Shown here: piece after piece, positions 18,493 through 25,202 of the stretch
Numbering within the stretch: position 1 is the first letter of the stretch
Layout: each line of letters opens with the position of its first letter
NCBI RefSeq assembly: GCF_022549225.1
Contig: NZ_JAKZFD010000002.1
Coordinates: forward strand, 310,001 to 374,000
Reading direction: 5' to 3'
Length of the DNA stretch: 64,000 bases
Source: Pelomonas sp. CA6
GTDB taxonomy: Bacteria > Pseudomonadota > Gammaproteobacteria > Burkholderiales > Burkholderiaceae_C
Program-made: the position numbers and the translations under genes
Notes under the pieces: generated by a model
What the model was told of the DNA's origin: nothing
Seen by the model: the letters and a program-made list of their open reading frames with translations, nothing else
Databases searched by the model: none

Positions 18493-20067
18493 ATGGTCAA
18501 CACGCAACTCTTCCAAACGATCAAGGGCGCCCGGCTGCCGGCAGCCACGGCACGCAACGCCGAGCAAGCGCCTGCCTATGCCTTCGACCCTCGGCATCAG
18601 CTGGCACAGCTCGCCGCCACGGGCTGCCTGAGTCGCACCTTCTACGCAAATGCTGAAGACCAGCTCGACCAGGTGCTGGCGCTGACCCAGACGCTGGAAC
18701 CCTCTTTCGTCGCCAAGACCGCGATTTATGGCCGCGAGTCCGGCTACATGAAGGACGTTCCCGCCCTGCTGGCTGCCAGCCTGGCTGTCCGTGATGTCGC
18801 GCTGCTGAGCCAGGTGTTCTCTCGCGTCGTCGACAACGGCAAGATGCTGCGCAACTTCGTGCAGATCCTGCGTAGCGGCGCGGTGGGCCGCAAGTCGCTG
18901 GGTTCGCGCCCGAAGAAGCTGGTCCAACTGTGGCTGCAGACGGCGACCGAGAAGCAGTTGCTGAATGCGGCGGTGGGCAACACGCCCTCGCTGGCCGACG
19001 TGGTCAAGATGGTTCACCCCAAGCCCGCCGAGGCTTGGCGTGCGGCTTGGTTCGCATGGTTGATTGGCAAGCCGATCAATGAAGCGTCACTGCCGCCTAT
19101 CACGCAAGCGTTCGAGCGCTTCAAGCGCGAGGCCGTCCTGGGTGTGGCCACCGCGGTGCCCGACGTTCCGTTCCAGATGCTGACGGCGCTGGAGTTGAGC
19201 GCCGCGCAATGGGCGCAGATCGCTCGCCAGGGCTCCTGGCACATGGTGCGTCAAAACCTGAACACCTTCGCACGGCAGGGCGTGTTCGACCTACCCGGCA
19301 TGACCGGGTTGGTCGCAGCCAAGCTGTGCGATGCGCAGGCCGTGGCCAAGGCGCGTGTCATGCCGTACCAACTGCTGTCCGCCTTCAGGGCGACCGGTGA
19401 CTCTGTGCCGGTACAGGTTCGCGATGCGCTGCAGGATGCGATGGAACTGTCGCTGGCCAACGTGCCCAGCCTCGCGGGTCGTGTCGTCGTGTGCCCCGAC
19501 GTGTCGGGCTCAATGAGCTTGGCTGTGACCGGTCACCGTGGCTCGGCAACGTCCAGCGTGAGTTGCATTGACGTGGCCGCCTTGGTGGCTGCCGCCGTGC
19601 TACGCAAGAACCCGCAGGCCCGTGTTCTGCCATTCGAGCAGGATGTGGTGAAGCTGTCGCTGAATGCCCGCGACTCGGTCATGACCAACGCCCAGGCGCT
19701 GGCCAAGATCGGCGGTGGCGGGACCAGCTGCAGTGCGCCACTTGCCCAGCTGAACCAGGAAGGTGCCTCGGTGGACCTGGTGATCCTGGTCTCGGACAAC
19801 GAGTCCTGGGTTGACACCAACCGGCACGGCGCGACGCAGACCCTGCGCGAGTGGGAAGTGCTGAAGAAGCGCAATCCGCAAGCACGCCTGGTGTGCGTTG
19901 ACATCCAGCCGACCGCGACCACCCAAGCCGCGGAGCGGCACGACATCCTGAATGTGGGAGGCTTCTCGGATGCGGTGTTCACGATGGTGGCGAACTTCGC
20001 CAACGGCACGATGGACGCCGAACACTGGGTGGGCGAAATCGAGAAGGTGTCGTTGGCCGCGCAGTAG
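18493..20067 (+). CDS. rsr: Ro60-like RNA-binding protein Rsr (TROVE + vWA)
   Basis: The 524-residue bacterial relative of the Ro60 autoantigen, which binds Y RNAs and misfolded or damaged RNA. Residues 1-330 are the TROVE HEAT-repeat ring (AYAFDPRHQLAQLAATGCLS, TAIYGRESGYMKDVPALLAA, LGVATAVPDVPFQMLTALE). Residues 340-520 are the von Willebrand A domain, with the metal site DVSGSMS and later GGTSCSAPL and LVSDNESW. ATG 18493 is preceded by GAGGAG with six bases between; an upstream TTG at 18469 is in frame but unlikely. It is the first gene after the sigma-54 promoter and directly precedes five Y-RNA-like units, its expected ligands. Confidence 0.95.
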   Translation: MVNTQLFQTIKGARLPAATARNAEQAPAYAFDPRHQLAQLAATGCLSRTFYANAEDQLDQVLALTQTLEPSFVAKTAIYGRESGYMKDVPALLAASLAVRDVALLSQVFSRVVDNGKMLRNFVQILRSGAVGRKSLGSRPKKLVQLWLQTATEKQLLNAAVGNTPSLADVVKMVHPKPAEAWRAAWFAWLIGKPINEASLPPITQAFERFKREAVLGVATAVPDVPFQMLTALELSAAQWAQIARQGSWHMVRQNLNTFARQGVFDLPGMTGLVAAKLCDAQAVAKARVMPYQLLSAFRATGDSVPVQVRDALQDAMELSLANVPSLAGRVVVCPDVSGSMSLAVTGHRGSATSSVSCIDVAALVAAAVLRKNPQARVLPFEQDVVKLSLNARDSVMTNAQALAKIGGGGTSCSAPLAQLNQEGASVDLVILVSDNESWVDTNRHGATQTLREWEVLKKRNPQARLVCVDIQPTATTQAAERHDILNVGGFSDAVFTMVANFANGTMDAEHWVGEIEKVSLAAQ

Positions 20068-20093
20068 GGTCACGGCATATCGAGTAGGAAGGT

Positions 20094-20200
20094 GTCCCAG
20101 GCGAATGCCTGCAGGAGTACAGCACCATTTGGCCGCGCGGGCCGGCAAGCCCGCAACGGAGAACCCGTAGGCCGCTCTTGCAAACTTGGTCGCCCGGGGC
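20094..20200 (+). ncRNA. Y-RNA-like unit 1
   Basis: Ends pair as 20094-20104 with 20190-20200 (core CCCAGGCGA with TCGCCCGGG, one A-C mismatch), forming the terminal Ro-binding helix; its 5' strand runs into GGCGAATG, the bacterial Y RNA pattern GNCGAANG. Inside are GCGGGC-CGGCAA-GCCCGC (20137-20154) and ACGG-AGAAC-CCGT (20156-20168), in the places where later units have a T-arm and an acceptor stem. The T-loop sequence itself is not conserved, so the tRNA mimic looks degenerate. It begins 27 bases after rsr. Confidence 0.6.
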
Positions 20201-20226
20201 ATCAACCGAACCGGAACAATCGTCGT

Positions 20227-20292
20227 CGCGTGGCGAATGCCGGTGGGACTACATCTGCCAAACGTGTCTCACCAACTGTTTGTCGCCACGCG
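20227..20292 (+). ncRNA. Y-RNA-like unit 2, short form
   Basis: A perfect 10-pair terminal helix, CGCGTGGCGA (20227-20236) with TCGCCACGCG (20283-20292), encloses an eight-pair hairpin, GGTGGGAC (20242-20249) with GTCTCACC (20266-20273). GGCGAATG follows the Y RNA pattern and the 3' side begins TTTGTCGC as in its neighbours. There is no tRNA-like module; at 66 nt it resembles the small Y RNA type. Five Ts follow at 20304. Confidence 0.7.
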
Positions 20293-20308
20293 GGGGCTGT
20301 CGATTTTT

Positions 20309-20402
20309 GCGCGAATGCTGGCAGGAATACATCGGAACGCCGGGGGTTCGAATCCTCAACCGGGAAACCGGCATGGCATCTTCTTGCCGATCCTTGTCGC
20401 GC
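20309..20402 (+). ncRNA. Y-RNA-like unit 3 with tRNA mimic (YrlA type)
   Basis: Terminal helix GCGCGA (20309-20314) with TCGCGC (20397-20402). The interior runs T-arm first (loop TTCGAAT at 20347-20353 on a GGGG/CCTC stem), then an acceptor-like stem CCGG-GAAA-CCGG (20360-20371) closed by a GNRA tetraloop, then a D-arm GGCA...TGCC (20375-20388). That order is circularly permuted relative to tRNA and is the known layout of YrlA RNAs. Confidence 0.75.
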
Positions 20403-20410
20403 TCTTTTGA

Positions 20411-20553
20411 GATGTCCTGCTGCGAATGCAGGTGGAACTACAGACTATTCATCTCGGTGTCGCGGGTTCGAGTCCCGTCGATCCCCGCAAGGGGACCGTA
20501 GCTCAGTGGGTAGAGCACGATGTTTCACCAAAACCTTGTCGCAGCCAGACATC
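20411..20553 (+). ncRNA. Y-RNA-like unit 4 with tRNA mimic (YrlA type)
   Basis: Terminal helix GATGTC and CTGCGA (20411-20425) pairs with TCGCAG and GACATC (20539-20553) around a three-base internal loop. The T-arm has the loop TTCGAGT (20467-20473). The acceptor-like stem is TCCCC-GCAA-GGGGA (20482-20495), extendable by two pairs beyond one mismatch. It is followed by T-A and the D-arm GCTCAGTGGGTAGAGC (20501-20516), almost a consensus tRNA D-arm. This is the clearest YrlA-like RNA in the array at 143 nt. Confidence 0.85.
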
Positions 20554-20560
20554 CCATTTC

Positions 20561-20701
20561 GCGGTGAATGCAGGTGGAATTACAGGTAGACGCACGCAGC
20601 GAGAGCTGCGTGTTTCGGGAGAAATCCTGAGGCATCCCGGGTTCAAGTCCCGGTCCAGCAATGGATGGCAGAGTGAAGATTTCATCGCCTCCCGTCACCG
20701 C
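20561..20701 (+). ncRNA. Y-RNA-like unit 5 with tRNA mimic (YrlA type)
   Basis: Terminal helix GCGGTGA (20561-20567) with TCACCGC (20695-20701). Inside is an eight-pair hairpin, CACGCAGC-GAGA-GCTGCGTG (20593-20612). Then come a T-arm with loop TTCAAGT (20642-20648) on CCGGG/CCCGG, an acceptor-like stem TCCA-GCAA-TGGA (20654-20665), and a D-arm GGC...GCC (20667-20689). The 3' end lies 21 bases before the rtcB start. Here the Ro motif is GTGAATG, with the compensating change TCAC on the 3' side. Confidence 0.8.
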
Positions 20702-20722
20702 ACTTTTGTTGAGAAGAACAGC

Positions 20723-21949
20723 ATGTCAGAACTGAATTACAACGTCGAAGAAGTTCCTGGCGGCGTGCCCGTCAAGATGTGGACCAAGGGCGTCACCATT
20801 GAAGACGAAGCCAGGCAGCAGCTCATCAATACGGCCCGCCTGCCCGTCGTGTTCAAGCATGTTGCGGCCATGCCGGATGTGCACTACGGTCTGGGGGCGA
20901 CTATCGGCTCGGTGGTTCCCACCATCAAGGCCATCATTCCGGCTGCAGTGGGTGTGGACATCGGCTGCGGCATGATGGCCGCGAAGACGACGCTACGAGC
21001 CGAAGACCTACCTGACAATCTTGGCCCGCTGCGCTCCGCTATCGAGAAGGCCGTGCCCCACGGTTCGGTGCCGCGAGGCCGCGGCCGCGATACCGGCAGC
21101 TGGGAGAACCCGCCCGAAACGGTGGACCAAGTCTGGGCGACTTTGGCCGACGAGTTCGACGCGCTCTGCGAACTTCACCCGCGCCTGAAGAATACGAACA
21201 ACCGCAAGCACCTGGGAACGCTGGGTACAGGCAACCACTTCATCGAGGTCTGCCTCGATGAACTGGGCTTTGTGTGGTTCATGCTGCACTCAGGTTCACG
21301 CGGCGTGGGCAACGCCATCGGCACGCACTTCATCGAGTTGGCCAAGAAGGACGCTGAACGCAACCAACGCAACCTTCCCGACAAGGACTTGGCCTACCTG
21401 GAAGAAGGCGCTCAATACTTCGGAGACTATGTGCGCGGCGTGTCCTGGGCGCAGAAGTTCGCGATGAAGAATCGCGAGGTGATGATGGCCAACCTGATCG
21501 CCACGGTCCGCAAGGTCATCACCAAGCCCTTCGAGTCGCATGTGGAGGCAGTGAACTGCCACCACAACTATGTGCAGCAGGAACGTCACTTCGGTGAAGA
21601 CGTGTTTGTGACCCGCAAGGGCGCCGTAAGCGCCAAGCGCGGTGAACTGGGCATCATCCCGGGCAGCATGGGTGCGCGCAGCTACATCGTTCGTGGTCTC
21701 GGCAATCCGGAGAGCTTCGAGAGCTGCAGCCACGGCGCCGGCCGCGTCATGAGCCGCACCAAGGCGAAAAAGATGTTCACCGTCGAGGACCAGGTCAAGG
21801 CAACGGCCGGCGTCGAATGCCGCAAGGATGCCGACGTTATCGACGAGATTCCGATGGCTTACAAGGACATAGATGCCGTCATGGCCGCGCAGAAGGACCT
21901 GGTTGAAGTGGTACACACCTTGAAGCAGGTGGTCTGCGTTAAGGGATGA
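20723..21949 (+). CDS. rtcB: tRNA-splicing/RNA-repair ligase RtcB
   Basis: GTP- and manganese-dependent ligase that joins 2',3'-cyclic-phosphate or 3'-phosphate RNA ends to 5'-OH ends. From ATG 20723 it is 408 residues, the same length as E. coli RtcB. VGVDIGCGMMA holds the metal-binding cysteine, TGNHFIEV and MLHSGSRGVGN are metal and RNA contacts, and CSHGAGRVMSRT holds the histidine that becomes guanylylated. The frame runs upstream through the Y-RNA units, but the family start and a GAGAAGAAC ribosome site fix 20723. It is the second protein gene of the RtcR-controlled operon. Confidence 0.97.
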   Translation: MSELNYNVEEVPGGVPVKMWTKGVTIEDEARQQLINTARLPVVFKHVAAMPDVHYGLGATIGSVVPTIKAIIPAAVGVDIGCGMMAAKTTLRAEDLPDNLGPLRSAIEKAVPHGSVPRGRGRDTGSWENPPETVDQVWATLADEFDALCELHPRLKNTNNRKHLGTLGTGNHFIEVCLDELGFVWFMLHSGSRGVGNAIGTHFIELAKKDAERNQRNLPDKDLAYLEEGAQYFGDYVRGVSWAQKFAMKNREVMMANLIATVRKVITKPFESHVEAVNCHHNYVQQERHFGEDVFVTRKGAVSAKRGELGIIPGSMGARSYIVRGLGNPESFESCSHGAGRVMSRTKAKKMFTVEDQVKATAGVECRKDADVIDEIPMAYKDIDAVMAAQKDLVEVVHTLKQVVCVKG

Positions 21950-22006
21950 GTGGGTGAGGGCCTCGTGCTCTCACCCACCCATGACAATGAAATGGGAGGG
22001 AAGAGC

Positions 22007-22822
22007 ATGAAGGAAGAAACCGTATTGAGCGCGCACCCCGTCTCTGACGAGATGCGCACCACCGTGCTGGCGAACCTTGCGGCGCTGGAGGAGAAGCATC
22101 AGGTGAAGGTGCTTTTCGCCTGCGAGTCGGGCAGCCGCGGCTGGGGCTTCGCCTCGCCTGACAGCGACTACGACGTCCGCTTCGTCTACGTCAATCGACT
22201 GCCTTGGTACTTGACGGTAGAGCCTGGCCGCGACGTCATTGAGCAGCCCATCAGCGGCGAGTTGGACATCAACGAATGGGACCTGCGCAAGACGCTGCAG
22301 TTGCTGCGAGAGTCCAACCCGACGCTGCTCGAGTGGCTGCGCTCGCCCATCATCTACCAGCAGGAAGACCCATGGACAAACCGCCTCCGGGTGTTGGCCG
22401 AACAGAGCTTCTCGTCAGTGCGGGGCTACCACCACTACGTGTCGATGGCCAAGAAGAACCTGCGAGAGCATCTGTACGGGGAGGTCGTTCGGTACAAGAA
22501 GTACCTGTACGTCTTGCGCCCATTGCTTGCCGCCCGTTGGATTCGCGAGGGTCGCGGCGTTCCGCCGATGCGTTTTGCCGAGTTGGCTACTCGGACCTTG
22601 ACGGATCACAAGCTGCTCGATGAGGTCAATGCGCTGCTGGAAGTCAAGATGCGCGCAGGTGAGTCGGCGACAAGCCCGCGCTGGGTGGGGATTCACGACT
22701 TCATCGAGGCGGAACTGGCCAATGCGCTGGCGCATACCCCCGACAAAGGGCCGAAGGCGGACGAACCGCTGCTGGACCAGTATCTGCATGACGCGGTTCT
22801 GCACTTCGACACGCAGACCTAG
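22007..22822 (+). CDS. RtcB-associated nucleotidyltransferase (RlaP/YcgL-like, COG3541)
   Basis: A 271-residue DNA-polymerase-beta-fold nucleotidyltransferase. The active site is GSRGWGFASPDSDYDVRF near residues 45-62, with two metal-binding aspartates; a third acidic residue lies in the ELDINEWDLRK segment. Relatives adjacent to rtcB were described in comparative genomics as RNA-ligase-associated nucleotidyltransferases that may add nucleotides to, or otherwise prime, broken RNA ends. The activity is predicted, not proven. I use ATG 22007, after GGGAGGGAAGAG; an upstream GTG at 21950 abuts the rtcB stop. It lies between rtcB and rtcA in the same operon. Confidence 0.8.
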   Translation: MKEETVLSAHPVSDEMRTTVLANLAALEEKHQVKVLFACESGSRGWGFASPDSDYDVRFVYVNRLPWYLTVEPGRDVIEQPISGELDINEWDLRKTLQLLRESNPTLLEWLRSPIIYQQEDPWTNRLRVLAEQSFSSVRGYHHYVSMAKKNLREHLYGEVVRYKKYLYVLRPLLAARWIREGRGVPPMRFAELATRTLTDHKLLDEVNALLEVKMRAGESATSPRWVGIHDFIEAELANALAHTPDKGPKADEPLLDQYLHDAVLHFDTQT

Positions 22823-22839
22823 AACAAGAAGAGAAGAAC

Positions 22840-23883
22840 ATGATCGAAATTGATGGCTCCGTCGGTGAGGGCGGGGGACAAATCCTGCGTACTTCACTGG
22901 CCCTGTCCATGTGCACAGGCCAGCCCTTCACGCTGACGAGGATTCGCGCCGGCCGGGCGAAACCCGGCCTGATGCGCCAGCACCTGACTTGCGTGAATGC
23001 CGCTACAGAGGTTTGCGGCGCCGAGGTGCAGGGCGCCGAACTGAACTCCCAGGCGCTGACCTTCTCACCGGGACGGGTGCGGGCGGGCAACTACCACTTC
23101 AATGTCGGCACGGCAGGCAGTTGCACGCTGGTGCTGCAGACGGTATGGCCGGCTTTGTTGATGGCCGACGCGCAGAGTCATCTGAAACTCGGCGGCGGCA
23201 CGCACAACCCGATGGCACCGCCCTTTCACTTCCTGGAGCGCAGCTTTGCGCCCCTGATGCGCAAGCTCGGCGCCAAGGTCGAACTCTCCCTGCGTCGGCT
23301 GGGCTTTTACCCCGCGGGCGGGGGCGAAATTGAAGTGACGATATGGCCGGCAGCAGACAAGCTCCAGCCTTTCAACTTGCGCGAACGCGGCGCCAGGGTG
23401 GAAGGCTATGCCGATTGCCTCGCGCCGGCCGTACCTCGCTCAGTCGCCCGGCGCGAGCTTGAGCGTCTAGGCGGAGCGCTTGGCTGGAGTGACGATCAGT
23501 TGCGTGAAGCCCCTGTGCGTCAAAACGAAGGGCCTGGCAATGCGTTGATGGTTACGCTCGTCTATGAGCATCTCACCGAGGTTTTTACTGAGTTCGGAGA
23601 GAAGGGGGTGAGCGCCGAGAAAGTCGCTTACAACCTGGTGCGCGAAGTGCGGGCCTATCAGGTCAGCGAAGCTGCACTTGGCCCACACTTGGCTGACCAG
23701 TGGGCATTGCCCTTGGCGCTGGCGGCCTGGAAACGCCAGCAAGCAGCGACTTACACCTGCACGGAACTCACTCAGCACGCGAAGACCAATTTCGAGGTGA
23801 TTGAGCGGTTCTTGCCGGTGAAGTTCTCAACCGGCGCATCAGGGAGCGATTGGCAGGTTAATGTCCAGCCACATGTCTTCTGA
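22840..23883 (+). CDS. rtcA: RNA 3'-terminal phosphate cyclase RtcA
   Basis: ATP-dependent enzyme that converts RNA 3'-phosphate ends to 2',3'-cyclic phosphates, the substrate form for RtcB. The 347-residue protein opens with IDGSVGEGGGQILRTSLALS, the cyclase signature. RAGRAKPGLMRQHLT and FYPAGGGEIEV follow, and HLADQWALPLALA near residue 285 carries the histidine that is adenylylated. GAAGAGAAG precedes the ATG. It is the last gene of the operon; the next gene starts only 14 bases later but has the high-GC style of the rest of the window, so the island ends here. Confidence 0.96.
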   Translation: MIEIDGSVGEGGGQILRTSLALSMCTGQPFTLTRIRAGRAKPGLMRQHLTCVNAATEVCGAEVQGAELNSQALTFSPGRVRAGNYHFNVGTAGSCTLVLQTVWPALLMADAQSHLKLGGGTHNPMAPPFHFLERSFAPLMRKLGAKVELSLRRLGFYPAGGGEIEVTIWPAADKLQPFNLRERGARVEGYADCLAPAVPRSVARRELERLGGALGWSDDQLREAPVRQNEGPGNALMVTLVYEHLTEVFTEFGEKGVSAEKVAYNLVREVRAYQVSEAALGPHLADQWALPLALAAWKRQQAATYTCTELTQHAKTNFEVIERFLPVKFSTGASGSDWQVNVQPHVF

Positions 23884-23897
23884 ATGGGTAGACCGCC

Positions 23898-24827
23898 GTG
23901 ACCATGGTGTCTGTGATCGTCCCCAGCTTCAATGCCGAGCGGCATCTGCGCGAGACGCTGGACGCCATCCTGGCTCAGCAGGCCGAGGGGCTGGTGCTGG
24001 AGGTGATCGTCGTCGACGACGGCTCCAGCGACGCCAGCGTAGCCATCGCCGCGGCCTACGGCGAGCGCCTGCGCCTGGTGCGCCAGGCCAACGCCGGGGT
24101 CAGCCGGGCGCGCAATCTGGGCCTGAGCCTGGCGCGCGGCGAGTTCGTCTGCTTCGTGGACCACGACGATGTCTGGCTGCCCGGCAAGCTGGCCGCGCAG
24201 CTGGCCGAGTTCGAGCGGGACCCGGGGCTGGGCGTGGTGTACAGCCGCTTCGCGGTCTGGCATCCGGACCCCGCCGGCCGCTATCCGCCGCCCGCGAGCC
24301 TGGCCGAGGAGCGCCCGGGGCTGGACGAGGCGGAATCGGGCTGGATCTACCCGGTGCTGCTGCTGGACAGCGTGGTGCTGACCAGCTGCGCGATGGCGCG
24401 CCGCGAAAGGCTGGCCGCGTGCGGCGGCTTCGATGAATCGCTGCCCTATTCCGAGGACTGGGATCTGTGGCTGCGGCTGTCGCGCCAGTGCCGCTTCGCC
24501 AAGCTGGCCCGGGTGACAACGCTGTACCGGCAGCAGCCCACGCAGGGCAGCCGGCATTTCCGCGCGATCGACTACCGCACCCGGCTGCTGGAAGGTGCGG
24601 TGCGGCGCTGGGGCCTGGTCTCGCCCGACGGCGGCCGGCTGGACCGGCGGCGCTTCCGGCACCAGCTCGCCCGCTATCACATGGATTTCGGCTATGTCTG
24701 CCTGAAAGCCGGCGAGCGCGCGCTGGGGCGCCGCGCCTTCGTGAAGGCCTGGCGCCACCGCCCGGCCTGGGCGCGTCCCTGGATCTGCTGGCTGGCGTCC
24801 TGCCTGGGCTGGACACCGAAGTGGTGA
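23898..24827 (+). CDS. Family 2 glycosyltransferase
   Basis: A 309-residue GT-A enzyme that transfers a sugar from a nucleotide donor, probably for surface polysaccharide. Motifs are VSVIVPSFNAERHLRETLDAIL, VDDGSSDAS, GVSRARNLGLSLARGEFVCF and the DxD-like VDHDDVW near residue 90. YSEDWDLWLRLSRQCRF follows, where ED-W is the usual acceptor-binding/catalytic region. GTG 23898 and ATG 23904 are both possible starts. No other glycan genes lie near, so acceptor and sugar are unknown. Confidence 0.85.
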   Translation: MTMVSVIVPSFNAERHLRETLDAILAQQAEGLVLEVIVVDDGSSDASVAIAAAYGERLRLVRQANAGVSRARNLGLSLARGEFVCFVDHDDVWLPGKLAAQLAEFERDPGLGVVYSRFAVWHPDPAGRYPPPASLAEERPGLDEAESGWIYPVLLLDSVVLTSCAMARRERLAACGGFDESLPYSEDWDLWLRLSRQCRFAKLARVTTLYRQQPTQGSRHFRAIDYRTRLLEGAVRRWGLVSPDGGRLDRRRFRHQLARYHMDFGYVCLKAGERALGRRAFVKAWRHRPAWARPWICWLASCLGWTPKW

Positions 24828-24962
24828 GCGCGCGGGGCCCCGCCCCGCCGGGGGGAAGCACCCCCACCCCCTCCGCCCGAGGCTCCCCGATGGAGCGATG
24901 GCCAGCCTCGCGGTGCGTCCGCACAGTCGCGGCCATGGTCCACCTCGCCACCGGAGCCCGCC

Positions 24963-25157
24963 ATGAACGCGCAGACCGCCCTTCCCACCGACTCCCTCCC
25001 CGCCCTGCCTCCCGCCGGGGGCAGCGGATGGCTGATCTCCAGCCTGGAGTTGCAGGAGGGGCTGGAGGTCTGCGAACTGGACGAGGAGCAGCTGCGGCGC
25101 TGCTGGCGCGTGGAGCGAGCCGGGGCGGCCGCTGCGGCGCAGCCGTCCTTGAACTAG
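24963..25157 (+). CDS. Small hypothetical protein (64 aa)
   Basis: Starts at ATG 24963 with GGAG six bases upstream. The Pro-rich N terminus is followed by WLISSLELQEGLEVCELDEE, a pattern of alternating hydrophobic residues that could make a short strand-helix unit. I do not recognise a family. The 135 bases before it are a GC-rich stretch without other content. Codon usage fits the region, so it is probably real. Confidence 0.45.
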   Translation: MNAQTALPTDSLPALPPAGGSGWLISSLELQEGLEVCELDEEQLRRCWRVERAGAAAAAQPSLN

Positions 25158-25202
25158 GCGCCGTGGCCGTGGCCGCAGTGATGACTGACGGGCCGCCCCC
25201 GC

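Noticed and set aside
20461-20530. Ordinary tRNA gene
   Set aside because: A D-arm and a T-arm are present but in permuted order (T-arm first), with no anticodon arm or CCA end between them. The YrlA-type mimic explains it.
20101-20581. CRISPR-like array from the repeated GAATGC motif
   Set aside because: Repeat spacing is irregular (66-150 bases), the repeats are short and diverged, and each belongs to a separate hairpin RNA. No cas genes are present.
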